A stretch of DNA of 20,396 bases from RGIG5472 sp051867635 (GTDB lineage Bacteria; Bacillota; Clostridia; Oscillospirales; Oscillospiraceae), in the NCBI GenBank assembly GCA_051867635.1, contig JBJDYT010000048.1:1-20396 (forward strand). Direction: 5' to 3'. The notes below the pieces were generated by a model, which saw nothing but the letters and a program-made list of their open reading frames with translations, was not told the origin of the DNA and made no database searches. Position numbers and translations under genes: made by a program. Below, one piece after another: positions 1 through 7,987 of the stretch. The stretch's first letter is position 1. The number at the start of each line of letters is the position of its first letter.

Positions 1-26
1 TCACCGTCCCGCCGGACAGCTCGTTT

Positions 27-55
27 AATATATCAGGCTTTTTTACCCTTGTCAA
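27..55 (-). promoter_or_regulatory. Sigma-A promoter reading leftwards out of the window
   Basis: On the minus strand there is a perfect -35 box TTGACA (plus-strand 50-55), a 17-nt spacer and a -10 box TATATT (27-32). A TG dinucleotide one base upstream gives an extended -10. Transcription would begin near position 20 and run left, so the gene it serves lies outside the window. It is back-to-back with the promoter at 85-115, making 1-158 a divergent control region. Confidence 0.65.
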
Positions 56-84
56 GACAAAAAGCTCGATTTTGTTCAATTTTT

Positions 85-115
85 TTGTGGCGCTTTTCCG
101 GCCACATGATATAAT
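85..115 (+). promoter_or_regulatory. Extended -10 promoter for the YhaN-like ATPase gene
   Basis: A perfect extended -10 element, TGATATAAT, occupies 107-115. The best -35 is a weak TTGTGG at 85-90 with a long 19-nt spacer, so the extended -10 probably does most of the work. A short inverted repeat, GTGGC (87-91) with GCCAC (101-105), lies in the spacer and could be an operator. Expected start of transcription is about 122, leaving a short leader of about 37 nt before the ATG at 159. Confidence 0.55.
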
Positions 116-158
116 GAAGAAAATCCGAAATCCACACCAGATATGGGAGCGAAACACC

Positions 159-2348
159 ATGCATATTGACAAAATGGCGGCCTCCTTCGGACGGCTGAAG
201 CAGGCCTCGCTGTCCCTCGGTCCGGGGCTGAATATTATTGAAGCGCCCAACGAGAGCGGCAAGAGCACCTGGTGCGCTTTTCTCCGCACCATGCTCTACG
301 GTCTTTCCACCCGGGAGCGCGGGGCCCTGGCGGACAAGAACCGCTACGCCCCCTGGGACGGCAGCCCCATGCAGGGCGTGCTGGAGCTGACCGCCCAGGG
401 CCGCTCCCTGACCATCACCCGGGATACCGCCCGTGCCAACGCCCCCATGGGCCGCTTTTCCGCCGTCTACACCGGTACATCAGAGCCCGTTCCCGGCCTG
501 ACCGCCGCCAACTGCGGCGAGACGCTGCTGGGCGTTCCCCGGGAGGTCTTTGAGCGCAGCGCCTTCATCCGGCAGACGGGCCTCGCCGTGGACCAGGACG
601 CGGAGCTGGAGCGGCGCATCGCCGCCCTGCTCTCCACCGGAGAGGAGCGCGTCTCCTTTTCCCAGGTCTATGACGCGCTGAAGGCTCAGCTCAACCGCCG
701 CCGCCACAACAGGACCGGCCTGCTGCCGGCGCTGGAGGGGGAGCTTGCCGCCCTGGAGGAGCAGCTCCGCCAGATGGACGCGCTGGAGGAGCGGCTGGAG
801 GAGTACCGGGCGGAGGAGGAACGCCTCCGCGGCCGGGAGGGCGCGCTGCGGCAGGAGCTGCGCCGCCACGAGCTGGCGGACGCGGCGGAGGACTGGGCGC
901 GCCTGCAGGCGGCAAAGCGGGAGGCTAACGAGGCCGTGGCCAACGCCGCCGCGCTGGAGGAAGCTGCCAGACGGGACGCCCTGCCCACGGAAGAGGCCCT
1001 GCGGCAGCTTGCCGCGAGAGCGGAGGCTCTGCGGCTCTCCGCCGCTTCGGAGGCCGACGCGGAGCGCCGCCTGCAGCAGGCGGAGGAGGCGCGGCTGCGC
1101 GCCGACCAGGCCCTGGCCGCCCATCCGCTGGCTCCCCTCTCTCCCGAGGAGGCCGCGGCGAAGCCCCTCCCCACGGGCCCGCGGCCCCGCCTCCCCCTCT
1201 GGGCCGGCTGCCTTTCCCCCGTGCTGGGCGCGGCCCTCATGGGCGTTATCGTTTACTTCTCTCATCAGCTCCTGCCCGCCATCGGCGCCGGGCTTGGCCT
1301 GACCGGAGCGCTGCTGCTTGTCACGGCGGCCGTCACCAGGCGGCGGCTCGCCCGCTGGGAAGCGGAGCGAACGCGCCTGCAGGCGGAGCGGGAGGCCGAG
1401 CTCGCGGCCTACACCGGACTGTACCAGGAGGCCGCGGAGGCGCGCCAGCGGCAGGAGCAGGCCTCCGCCGCCTGCGCCGCCCTGGCCGCATCCCGCCGGG
1501 AGACGCTGCACACCCTGCTGGGCGCGGTCTCCCTGTTCGACCCTGCCGCGAAGGACCTGGCCGCGGCGGAGAGCGCTGTACAGAGCGCCCTGTCCCGCCG
1601 CGCCGCCGCGCGGCAGGCGGAGGGGCTTGCGCGGGAGGCGAAACTGCGGTATGATATCCTTCAGCAAAGCCTTCCCCGGCGGGAAGCGCCGGCGGAGCCG
1701 GCCCCCCGGCCCGACAGCGACCCCGGCGCGCTGCGGCGGGAGCTGGAGGAGCTGTCCGCCGGCCTGGCGGAGCATAGCCGGGAGGCCAGCCGCACGGAGG
1801 GCCGCCTTCGCGCCCTGGGCGACTACGGCGAGCTGCGGGCGAAGCGCGAAGCCCTGCTGGAAAAGCGCCGGACCCTGCAGGAGGAGTACGACGCCCTGGC
1901 CCTGGCCATGGAGACCCTCAGCGACGCCAACGCCGAGCTGCAAAGCCGCTTTTCCCCGGAGCTGGGCCGCCAGGCGGGACGCATCTTCTCCGCCCTCACC
2001 GGCGGCAAGTATGCGCACGTCCTGCTGGACCGCTCGCTGCACGCCGAAGCGGCGGAGCGCCGCGGGGACGTTCCCCGCAGCGTGGAGCTGCTGAGCCGGG
2101 GCTGCGCGGACCAGCTCTATCTCGCCCTGCGCCTCGCCATCTGCCATCTGGTGCTGCCGGAGGAGCGCGGCGTTCCCCTTATCCTGGACGACGCGCTGGT
2201 GAGCTTCGACGATACCCGCCTGCAGTACGCGCTGGCCTGCCTGCTGGAGGAGAGCCGCGGCCGCCAGATTCTGCTTTTCACCTGCCAGAGCCGGGAGCGC
2301 GCGCTGCTGGAGGGTGAAAGCGGCGTCACTGTGCTCCGTTCCCTTTGA
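159..2348 (+). CDS. Rad50/SbcC-like AAA ATPase with central membrane hairpin (YhaN-type)
   Basis: This 729-residue protein is an SMC/Rad50-type ATPase. The Walker A motif APNESGKST is at residues 29-37. Long Ala/Glu/Arg-rich coiled coils flank the centre. The C-terminal lobe holds an ABC-signature-like segment (ELLSRGCADQLYLALRLAI) and a Walker B (VPLILDDALVSFDD, about 671-685). Two hydrophobic helices near residues 345-390 interrupt the coiled coils, as in the YhaN group, which in Bacillus is paired with the nuclease-like YhaO. I infer a role in DNA-end processing or repair at the membrane. The metallophosphoesterase partner is not in this window; it may lie elsewhere. I chose the ATG at 159, 29 codons inside the longest open frame, because it follows GGGAG, lies downstream of the predicted promoter, and starts exactly at the expected family N-terminus (MHIDKMAASFG). 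The class is confident; the exact family name is moderate. Confidence 0.85.
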   Translation: MHIDKMAASFGRLKQASLSLGPGLNIIEAPNESGKSTWCAFLRTMLYGLSTRERGALADKNRYAPWDGSPMQGVLELTAQGRSLTITRDTARANAPMGRFSAVYTGTSEPVPGLTAANCGETLLGVPREVFERSAFIRQTGLAVDQDAELERRIAALLSTGEERVSFSQVYDALKAQLNRRRHNRTGLLPALEGELAALEEQLRQMDALEERLEEYRAEEERLRGREGALRQELRRHELADAAEDWARLQAAKREANEAVANAAALEEAARRDALPTEEALRQLAARAEALRLSAASEADAERRLQQAEEARLRADQALAAHPLAPLSPEEAAAKPLPTGPRPRLPLWAGCLSPVLGAALMGVIVYFSHQLLPAIGAGLGLTGALLLVTAAVTRRRLARWEAERTRLQAEREAELAAYTGLYQEAAEARQRQEQASAACAALAASRRETLHTLLGAVSLFDPAAKDLAAAESAVQSALSRRAAARQAEGLAREAKLRYDILQQSLPRREAPAEPAPRPDSDPGALRRELEELSAGLAEHSREASRTEGRLRALGDYGELRAKREALLEKRRTLQEEYDALALAMETLSDANAELQSRFSPELGRQAGRIFSALTGGKYAHVLLDRSLHAEAAERRGDVPRSVELLSRGCADQLYLALRLAICHLVLPEERGVPLILDDALVSFDDTRLQYALACLLEESRGRQILLFTCQSRERALLEGESGVTVLRSL

Positions 2349-2353
2349 GTCCT

Positions 2354-2369
2354 GCGCCCCGCGGGGCGC
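2354..2369. repeat. 16-bp perfect GC palindrome after the ATPase gene
   Basis: GCGCCCCG is followed directly by its reverse complement CGGGGCGC, five bases after the stop codon. There is no loop and no T-run, so it is not a convincing intrinsic terminator. It may act as an mRNA 3' end stabiliser or be chance in GC-rich DNA. Confidence 0.4.
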
Positions 2370-2373
2370 GCGC

Positions 2374-2404
2374 CTGACCAGACCCGCCTTTGGATCTGTA
2401 TAAT
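2374..2404 (+). promoter_or_regulatory. Weak candidate promoter just before the CmpB-type gene
   Basis: A perfect -10 hexamer TATAAT sits at 2399-2404. The only -35 candidate is CTGACC at 2374-2379 with a 19-nt spacer. A transcript from here would start around 2411, on top of the ATG cluster at 2409, 2412 and 2418, which would make it leaderless or nearly so. No clear Shine-Dalgarno sequence precedes these ATGs. Confidence 0.3.
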
Positions 2405-2408
2405 GTAA

Positions 2409-3299
2409 ATGATGCCTATGAATCTTTCTTCCTTCACCGTCTGGACCCTGCTGTTCTTCGCCTACGGCTTTTTGGGCTGGCTGGGCGAGATGATCTACTG
2501 CTCCATCGGGCAGCGGCGGCTCTGCGAAAAGCGGGGCTTTCTCAACGGCTGCATCTGCCCCATTTACGGCTTCGGCGCGCTGCTGGTACTGCTGGTGCTG
2601 CGCTCCGGCGGCGACAGCGTGGCGCTGACCTTCTTCGGCGGGATGGTGCTGACCTCCGCCCTGGAATACTTCACCAGCTGGCTCATGGAGAAGGCCTTCC
2701 ACATGCGCTGGTGGGACTACTCCCATTATAAGTTCCAGCTCCACGGCCGGATCTGCCTGGTAAATTCCACCCTCTTCGGCATCGCCAGCGTCCTGCTGCG
2801 CCATGTGATCCACCCGCCCCTGCTGCGGACCGCGGAGGCGCTGCTGCGCTCCGGCGCGGGCGAGCCCCTGGCCTTCTTCCTGCTGGGCGTTTTCTCCTGC
2901 GATACCGCCCTCTCCATCCGCAGCGCCATCCAGCTGGACAACCGCCTGAACAAGCTGCAGGAGGCGAAGGAGCAGATCCGCCAGCTGGTGGACGAGAAAA
3001 TGGAGAAGGCCCGCCTCTGGCGGGAGGAGCAGCAGGAGCAGCGTGACCGGGCCGGCGAGGAGCTCTATCAGCGCGAGATGCGGCTGTTCGAGCAGCGGCA
3101 GGCTGAGCTGCAGCAGTACATGGATTCCCTGCCCACCGGGCAGGACCTGTTTGAGCGGCGTCTGCTCCGCTCCCATCCCCAGCTCCGTTCCCTCCAGCGC
3201 AGCGATTCCCTGGAGCTGCTGCGGGACGCGCTGAAGCGGCGCAGAGAGCAGGGCCGGAATAAAAAAGAGCAAAACGGAAAAGCCAATGAGAGCAAGTAA
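2409..3299 (+). CDS. CmpB-type (putative ABC-transporter type IV) membrane protein
   Basis: This protein has up to 296 residues. The N-terminal 190 residues carry about five hydrophobic segments and the family hallmark of a GFLNG..CPIYGFG stretch (about residues 43-56), typical of PF06541. These proteins are annotated as putative ABC permeases, but their true function is unknown. The last 100 residues are charged and strongly helical (EAKEQIRQLVDEKMEKARLW onward), a predicted cytoplasmic coiled coil. Start choice is uncertain: in-frame ATGs at 2409, 2412 and 2418 are all possible and the Shine-Dalgarno signal is poor. The gene lies 60 bp after the ATPase gene and 18 bp before the Mrp gene in the same direction, so it may belong to either transcription unit. 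I infer no specific substrate. Confidence 0.8.
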   Translation: MMPMNLSSFTVWTLLFFAYGFLGWLGEMIYCSIGQRRLCEKRGFLNGCICPIYGFGALLVLLVLRSGGDSVALTFFGGMVLTSALEYFTSWLMEKAFHMRWWDYSHYKFQLHGRICLVNSTLFGIASVLLRHVIHPPLLRTAEALLRSGAGEPLAFFLLGVFSCDTALSIRSAIQLDNRLNKLQEAKEQIRQLVDEKMEKARLWREEQQEQRDRAGEELYQREMRLFEQRQAELQQYMDSLPTGQDLFERRLLRSHPQLRSLQRSDSLELLRDALKRRREQGRNKKEQNGKANESK

Positions 3300-3317
3300 G
3301 AAAAGGAGTCTTTCCCT

Positions 3318-4169
3318 ATGAGTGAATGCACACATGATTGCAGCAGCTGCTCCGCCAGCTGCGAGGAGCGGGGCGAGCCCCAGTCCCTCATCCAGCAGCC
3401 CAACGCCAGAAGCGAGATCGGCAAGGTCTACGCCGTGGTCTCCGGCAAGGGCGGCGTGGGCAAGTCCATGGTGACCAGCCAGCTGGCCGTGGCCATGCGC
3501 CGCGCGGGCTACCGCGTGGGCGTGCTGGACGCGGACGTGACCGGCCCCTCCATCCCCAAGGCCTTCGGCGTCACCGAGGCCGGCGGCACCGACGGCGAGG
3601 TCCTCTACCCCGCGGTGAGCGCCGGCGGCATCGAGATCATGAGCATCAACCTGCTGCTGGAGAACGACACCGTCCCGGTGGTCTGGCGCGGCCCCGTCAT
3701 CAGCGGCGTGGTGCAGCAGTTCTGGACGGACGTGGTGTGGCATGCGGACTATCTGTTCGTGGATATGCCTCCCGGCACCGGCGACGTGCCCCTCAGCGTC
3801 TTCCAGTCCATCGTCCCCGACGGCATCATCATCGTCACCTCCCCCCAGGAGCTGGTGGGCATGGTGGTGGAGAAGGCCGTGAACATGGCGGAGATGATGC
3901 ATATCCCCATCGTGGGCCTGGTGGAGAACATGAGCTATCTCACCTGCCCCGACTGCGGCAAGGAGATCCACCTCTTCGGCGAGGGCAAGACCGAGGAGGC
4001 CGCCGCCCGGCACGGTCTGGAATGCCTGGCGAAAATGCCCATCGACCCGGCTCTGGCCGCTCTCGCGGACCAGGGGCGCATCGAGGCGTTCCAGGGCGAC
4101 TGGCTCAGCGGCGTGACGGCGCGGCTGGAGGAGCTGGCCCGGGCCGACTTCGAGGGCGACGGCGAATAA
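3318..4169 (+). CDS. mrp: Mrp/Nbp35-type iron-sulfur cluster carrier ATPase
   Basis: This 283-residue P-loop ATPase of the MinD/Mrp class would bind and pass on Fe-S clusters in the cytoplasm. The deviant Walker A GKGGVGKSM is at residues 43-51, followed by DADVTGPSIP (71-80) and the family motif DMPPGTGD (149-156). The C-terminal CxxC that holds the bridging cluster in Mrp/ApbC dimers is C210-P-D-C213. An extra N-terminal cysteine cluster (C4, C8, C11, C15) resembles the ferredoxin-like N-terminal site of Nbp35 proteins. The start is set by AAAAGGAG about 10 nt upstream. The following gene, 21 bp downstream, encodes a cysteine-rich NifX-like protein, a pairing often seen in anaerobes and consistent with Fe-S cofactor work. 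The client protein cannot be told from the sequence. Confidence 0.92.
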   Translation: MSECTHDCSSCSASCEERGEPQSLIQQPNARSEIGKVYAVVSGKGGVGKSMVTSQLAVAMRRAGYRVGVLDADVTGPSIPKAFGVTEAGGTDGEVLYPAVSAGGIEIMSINLLLENDTVPVVWRGPVISGVVQQFWTDVVWHADYLFVDMPPGTGDVPLSVFQSIVPDGIIIVTSPQELVGMVVEKAVNMAEMMHIPIVGLVENMSYLTCPDCGKEIHLFGEGKTEEAAARHGLECLAKMPIDPALAALADQGRIEAFQGDWLSGVTARLEELARADFEGDGE

Positions 4170-4190
4170 TCGGATAAGGAGGGGTACGGT

Positions 4191-4628
4191 ATGATCCTGG
4201 CGGTTTCCCAGGAAAACGGGCGCGTCTGCCCGGATTTCGGCGCGACGAAAGAGTTCCTGCTGTACGACATCCAGGCGGGGCAGATCCGCGGCCGCACCCC
4301 CTGCCCGGTGGACGGCGCGGGGAACGGCGCGCTGGTGCTCTGCCTCATGAACAGCGGCGCCAACGCCGTCCTCTGCGGGAGCATCGGCGCGGAGCTGCGC
4401 GCCCTCCTCTCCGACGTGGGCATCCCGGTCTTCGCCGGGGCCGCTGGGAGCAGCGAGGACTGCGCGGCGAAATTCCTGGCAGGAGAGCTGGCCTTCACCG
4501 CGCCTCCCGCCTGCGACGGCAGCCACTGCGCCACCTGCGGCCAAGACTGCGGCGGCGGTCCCCAGGCGTGCTGCCCGGACCTCGGGGAGGACGAGCTGGA
4601 CCGCGCCCCCTATCTTGAGCGGCCGTAA
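4191..4628 (+). CDS. NifX/NifB C-terminal-type Fe-S cofactor-binding protein
   Basis: This 145-residue protein starts with the dinitrogenase FeMo-cofactor biosynthesis fold (PF02579): MILAVSQENGRVCPDFG, then a Gly-rich turn and LCGSIGAELRALLSDVGIPV (about 61-80). A short C-terminal tail adds six cysteines (C108, C113, C116, C120, C127, C128), probably an additional metal or Fe-S site. No nitrogenase genes are visible, so a nitrogen-fixation role is not supported. Stand-alone members in anaerobes are thought to handle Fe-S or molybdenum clusters. The start is fixed by AAGGAGGGG upstream of the ATG. It probably shares an operon with the Mrp gene and is followed at once by a terminator. Confidence 0.85.
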   Translation: MILAVSQENGRVCPDFGATKEFLLYDIQAGQIRGRTPCPVDGAGNGALVLCLMNSGANAVLCGSIGAELRALLSDVGIPVFAGAAGSSEDCAAKFLAGELAFTAPPACDGSHCATCGQDCGGGPQACCPDLGEDELDRAPYLERP

Positions 4629-4631
4629 ACG

Positions 4632-4674
4632 AAAAAAGGAATCCCGGCAGCCTGCGCTGCCGGGATCTTTTTTT
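4632..4674. terminator. Bidirectional intrinsic terminator between convergent genes
   Basis: A perfect 10-bp stem, ATCCCGGCAG (4641-4650) with CTGCCGGGAT (4657-4666), has a 6-nt loop and is followed by seven Ts (4668-4674). On the other strand the stem is followed by a T-run made from the six As at 4632-4637, so it can stop both the NifX-like gene and typA. The typA stop codon itself lies inside the T-run. Confidence 0.9.
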
Positions 4675-6502
4675 ACTGCTTCTTGCCGTGGGTGGCCTTC
4701 ATGCGCTTTTCGTGGTCCAGAATGCGCTTGCGGATGCGGAGGTTCTTGGGCGTGACCTCCAGCAGCTCGTCGTCCGCCAGGAACTCCATGCACTGCTCCA
4801 GGCTCATCTGCCGGGGCGGCACCAGGCGCAGCGCCTCGTCGCTGCCGGCGGCGCGCATGTTGGTCAGCTGCTTTTTCTTGCAGACGTTCACGGGGATATC
4901 CTCGCTCTTGGGGGAAACGCCCACCACCATGCCGGCGTACACGTCCACGCCCGGGCCGATGAAGAGCGCGCCGCGCTCCTGGGCATTGAACAGGCCGTAG
5001 GTGATGCTCTCGCCGGTCTCAAAGGCGATGAGGGAGCCGCTGCTGCGGCGGCTGACCTCGCCCCGGAAGGGGGCGTAGCTGTCGAAGACGGAGGCCATGA
5101 TGCCCTCGCCCCGGGTGTCGGTCAAAAATTCGTTGCGGTAGCCGAACAGGCCCCGGGCCGGCACCAGGAACTCCAGCTTCATGCGGCTGCCCACGGGGGT
5201 CATCTCCAGCAGGTCGCCCTTGCGGCTGCCCAGCTTCTCGATGACGGCGCCCACCGCGTCCGCGGGCACGTCCGCCACCAGGCGTTCCATGGGCTCGCAG
5301 AGCTTGCCGTCGATGGTCTGGTACAGCACGCGGGGGGGCGAGACCTGGAACTCATAGCCCTCCCGGCGCATGGTCTCGATGAGGATGGACAGGTGCATCT
5401 CGCCCCGGCCCGCCACGTTGAAGGCGTCGGTGGCGCCCTCCAGCTCGCTGACGCGGAGGGACACGTCCTTCAGCGTCTCCCGCTCCAGCCGCTCGCGGAT
5501 CTGGCGGGAGGTGACGAACTTGCCCTCCCGTCCGGCGAAGGGGGAGTCGTTGACGGAGAAGGTCATCTCGATGGTGGGGGCGGAGATCTTCACGAAGGAC
5601 AGCGGCTCCACCGCGGCGGGGTCGCAGATGGTGTCGCCGATGGTGATGTCGCCGATGCCGCTCAGGGCGATGATGTTGCCGGCGGTGGCCTCGGTGATGG
5701 GCTTGCGGGAGAGGCCGTCGAACTCGAACATGGCCACGGCCTTGGCCTTCTTGGGCGCGGCCTCGGCGTCGTGGTAGTTGCACACGGCGATCTCCTGGTT
5801 CTGCCGCAGGGAGCCGCGCTCCACCCGGCCGATGGCGATACGGCCCACATACTCGTTATAGTCGATGGCGCTGACCAGCATCTGGAAGGGCTGGTCCAGG
5901 TCCGCCTCCGGGGCCGGGATATAGTTCACGATGGTGTCGAACAGGGGCTTGAGGTCCGTGCCGGGCACGTCGGGAGAGTAGGACGCGGTGCCCTGGCGGC
6001 CGGAGCAGAACAGCGTGGGAGAGTCGAACTGCTCCTCCGTGGCGTTCAGATCCATCAACAGCTCCAGCACCTCGTCCATGACCTCATGGATGCGCTGGTC
6101 GGGACGGTCGATCTTGTTCACCACCACGATGACCCGGTGACCCAGCTCCAGCGCCTTGCTCAGCACGAAGCGGGTCTGGGGCATGGGGCCCTCCGCCGCG
6201 TCCACCAGCAGGATGACGCCGTTGACCATCTTGAGGATGCGCTCCACCTCGCCGCCGAAGTCGGCGTGGCCCGGGGTGTCCACGATGTTGATCTTGGTGT
6301 CCCCGTACTGGATGGCGGTGTTCTTGGCGAGGATGGTGATGCCGCGCTCCCGCTCCAGGGCGTTGGAGTCCATGACGCGCTCCACCACCTCCTGGTTTTC
6401 GCGGTAGACGCCGCCCTGCTTGAGCATCTCGTCCACCAGGGTGGTCTTGCCGTGGTCCACGTGGGCGATGATAGCCACGTTTCTCAGCTTTTCGTTCTTC
6501 AT
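4673..6502 (-). CDS. typA: Ribosome-associated GTPase TypA/BipA
   Basis: This 609-residue translational GTPase has the normal length for TypA/BipA. G motifs: G1 AHVDHGKT (13-20), G2 RERGITI (51-57), G3 DTPGH (75-79) and G4 NKID (129-132). They are followed by EF-G-like domains and the TypA-specific C-terminal region (RGLFGYRNEFLTDTRGEG). It binds the ribosome and supports 50S assembly and stress adaptation. The upstream part of the open frame (67 codons) is non-coding leader. The ATG at 6502 follows AGAAGGG and begins MKNEKLRNVAIIAHVDHGKT, the standard N-terminus. It is a single-gene unit with its own promoter (6542-6570) and terminator, convergent with the Mrp/NifX genes. Confidence 0.97.
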   Translation of the reverse strand: MKNEKLRNVAIIAHVDHGKTTLVDEMLKQGGVYRENQEVVERVMDSNALERERGITILAKNTAIQYGDTKINIVDTPGHADFGGEVERILKMVNGVILLVDAAEGPMPQTRFVLSKALELGHRVIVVVNKIDRPDQRIHEVMDEVLELLMDLNATEEQFDSPTLFCSGRQGTASYSPDVPGTDLKPLFDTIVNYIPAPEADLDQPFQMLVSAIDYNEYVGRIAIGRVERGSLRQNQEIAVCNYHDAEAAPKKAKAVAMFEFDGLSRKPITEATAGNIIALSGIGDITIGDTICDPAAVEPLSFVKISAPTIEMTFSVNDSPFAGREGKFVTSRQIRERLERETLKDVSLRVSELEGATDAFNVAGRGEMHLSILIETMRREGYEFQVSPPRVLYQTIDGKLCEPMERLVADVPADAVGAVIEKLGSRKGDLLEMTPVGSRMKLEFLVPARGLFGYRNEFLTDTRGEGIMASVFDSYAPFRGEVSRRSSGSLIAFETGESITYGLFNAQERGALFIGPGVDVYAGMVVGVSPKSEDIPVNVCKKKQLTNMRAAGSDEALRLVPPRQMSLEQCMEFLADDELLEVTPKNLRIRKRILDHEKRMKATHGKKQ

Positions 6503-6541
6503 GAAAGGCCCTTCTTTCTCTTGGCTTGCAATAACTGAGAT

Positions 6542-6570
6542 AGTATATGCTTTTTTTCTCCGCTTTTCAA
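6542..6570 (-). promoter_or_regulatory. Sigma-A promoter of typA
   Basis: On the minus strand a -35 TTGAAA (plus-strand 6565-6570), a 17-nt A-rich spacer and a -10 TATACT (6542-6547) point at typA. Transcription would begin near 6535, giving a leader of about 33 nt. Confidence 0.8.
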
Positions 6571-6757
6571 GTTTTTCCTTCCCTTCTTTCGAAAATATTG
6601 TTTTCCGCGGCCCCCCTCTCCCGCCCCGTCCCCATTTCCGGAGCCGCCGCGCCGCCGGGGAAGGGCCCCTCCCGCGGCCCCAAAGCGCTTTATTATCAAA
6701 CAAAATGTGTCGCCGGGGAGTTATTATAAATCGATATCAATCCATTGGCGAACGCAA
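6571..6757. other. Divergent intergenic spacer, no gene seen
   Basis: This lies between the typA promoter and the promoter of the double-cubane operon. The stretch 6600-6680 is extremely GC-rich with pyrimidine runs and holds no credible ORF. An imperfect inverted repeat, ATTGGCG-AA-CGCAAT (6744-6758), abuts the -35 box of the next promoter and could be an operator. A 10-bp palindrome AAAGCGCTTT lies at 6682-6691. No known RNA family was recognised. Confidence 0.4.
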
Positions 6758-6786
6758 TTGACTTCAAAATGGCACGCCGATATAAT
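6758..6786 (+). promoter_or_regulatory. Sigma-A promoter of the double-cubane protein operon
   Basis: TTGACT at 6758-6763 and a perfect TATAAT at 6781-6786 are separated by exactly 17 nt. Start of transcription is expected near 6793, leaving about 31 nt before the ATG at 6824 with GGAGGA at 6808-6813. This promoter falls inside the longest open frame, which supports the later start codon. Confidence 0.85.
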
Positions 6787-6823
6787 TGTCTTAATCAAGC
6801 TTATTTTGGAGGAATATGCTGAA

Positions 6824-7987
6824 ATGGAAACGACGAATGTGAAGCTCCCCGCTAACTTTGAGACGTATTCCGAGGCGCGGAAGGCCGGCTTTATGCGCAT
6901 GAAGGAACTGAAGGACAAGGGCGCCCGGGTGGTGGGCCTGTTCTGCTCCTTCGTGCCGGTGGAACTGGTGTACGCCGCCGGCGCTCTGCCCGTGGGCCTG
7001 TGCGCCTTCACGGACGAGCCCATCCCCGCGGCCGAGGCCAATCTGCCCCGGAACCTGTGCCCCCTGATCAAGGCCAGCTACGGCTTCGCGTTGACCGATA
7101 CCTGCCCCTACTTCTATTTCTCCGATCTTGTGGTGGGCGAGACCACCTGCGACGGCAAGAAGAAAATGTTCGAGCTGCTGAATGAGCTGAAGGACACCTA
7201 CGTCATGCAGCTGCCCCACAGCCGGGACGCCGTCTCCCTGGCCTTCTGGAAGAACCAGATCATCGCGCTGAAGGAAAAGCTGGAGAGCTTCTACGGCATC
7301 ACCATCACCGAGGACGACATCCGCGCGGCCATCCGCAAGAAGAACCACGAGCGCGAGGTCATGCGCAGGTATCTGGAGCTGGGCATGCTGGACCCCGCGC
7401 CCATGAGCGGCTATGAGATGGGGACCCGGCTGGACGCCGGCAGCTTCTCCTTCGACCTGGACCAGCGCTGCGCCGTGGTGGAAAAGCGCACCGCCGAGAT
7501 CCAGGCGGACTGGGAGGCCAACTACAAGGGCAAGCCCAGCACCCGTCCCCGCCTGATCGTCACCGGCTGCCCCAACGCCGGCGTCCGGGAGAAGGTCATC
7601 CTGGCGGTGGAGGAGCTGGGCGCCGACGTCGTCGCCTTCGACACCTGCAGCGGCGTCCGGGACAAGGTAGAGCTGGTGGATGAGAACAACCCCGACGTCT
7701 ACGAGGCCCTGGCCATCAAGTACCTGAACACCAACTGCTCCGTCATGAGCCCCAACGACGGCCGCCGGGAGTATCTCTCCCAGATGATCGACAACTACCA
7801 CGCCGACGGCGTCATCGAGATCGTGCTGCAGTCCTGCCACACCTACGACGTGGAGGCCTACTTCATCAAGCGCATGGTGGAGGAAAAGGGCATCGCCTAT
7901 CTGAACATCGAGACGGACTACTCCCAGGCCGACAAGGGACAGATCAACACCCGCCTGGCCGCCTTCCTGGAGACCATCGACAAATGA
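6824..7987 (+). CDS. yjiM: Double-cubane cluster protein, HgdB/YjiM-type
   Basis: This 387-residue protein belongs to the 2-hydroxyacyl-CoA dehydratase component family (HgdB/FldC, PF06050). Length and motifs (PRNLCPLIKASYGF, TDTCPYFYFSDLVVGETTCD, SVMSPND, IETDYS) match the single-subunit YjiM subgroup. A Carboxydothermus member of that subgroup carries a double-cubane [8Fe-9S] cluster and makes low-potential reductions. Nine cysteines stand out: C41, C60, C79, C94, C109, C249, C275, C305 and C338. No second dehydratase subunit or CoA-transferase is nearby, which argues against an ordinary 2-hydroxyacyl-CoA dehydratase. The start at 6824 is chosen because the predicted promoter and GGAGGA lie just upstream; the longer open frame begins inside the promoter. 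The activator gene overlaps its stop codon. The physiological substrate is unknown. Confidence 0.9.
   Translation: METTNVKLPANFETYSEARKAGFMRMKELKDKGARVVGLFCSFVPVELVYAAGALPVGLCAFTDEPIPAAEANLPRNLCPLIKASYGFALTDTCPYFYFSDLVVGETTCDGKKKMFELLNELKDTYVMQLPHSRDAVSLAFWKNQIIALKEKLESFYGITITEDDIRAAIRKKNHEREVMRRYLELGMLDPAPMSGYEMGTRLDAGSFSFDLDQRCAVVEKRTAEIQADWEANYKGKPSTRPRLIVTGCPNAGVREKVILAVEELGADVVAFDTCSGVRDKVELVDENNPDVYEALAIKYLNTNCSVMSPNDGRREYLSQMIDNYHADGVIEIVLQSCHTYDVEAYFIKRMVEEKGIAYLNIETDYSQADKGQINTRLAAFLETIDK

Noticed and set aside
480..4793. A 1437-codon open frame on the minus strand across the ATPase, CmpB and Mrp genes, and a 616-codon plus-strand frame (4688-6538) across typA
   Set aside because: Both are antisense shadows produced by GC-rich third positions. 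The opposite strand holds recognisable protein families with ribosome binding sites, while these frames show low-complexity His/Gly/Ala-rich sequence and no motifs.
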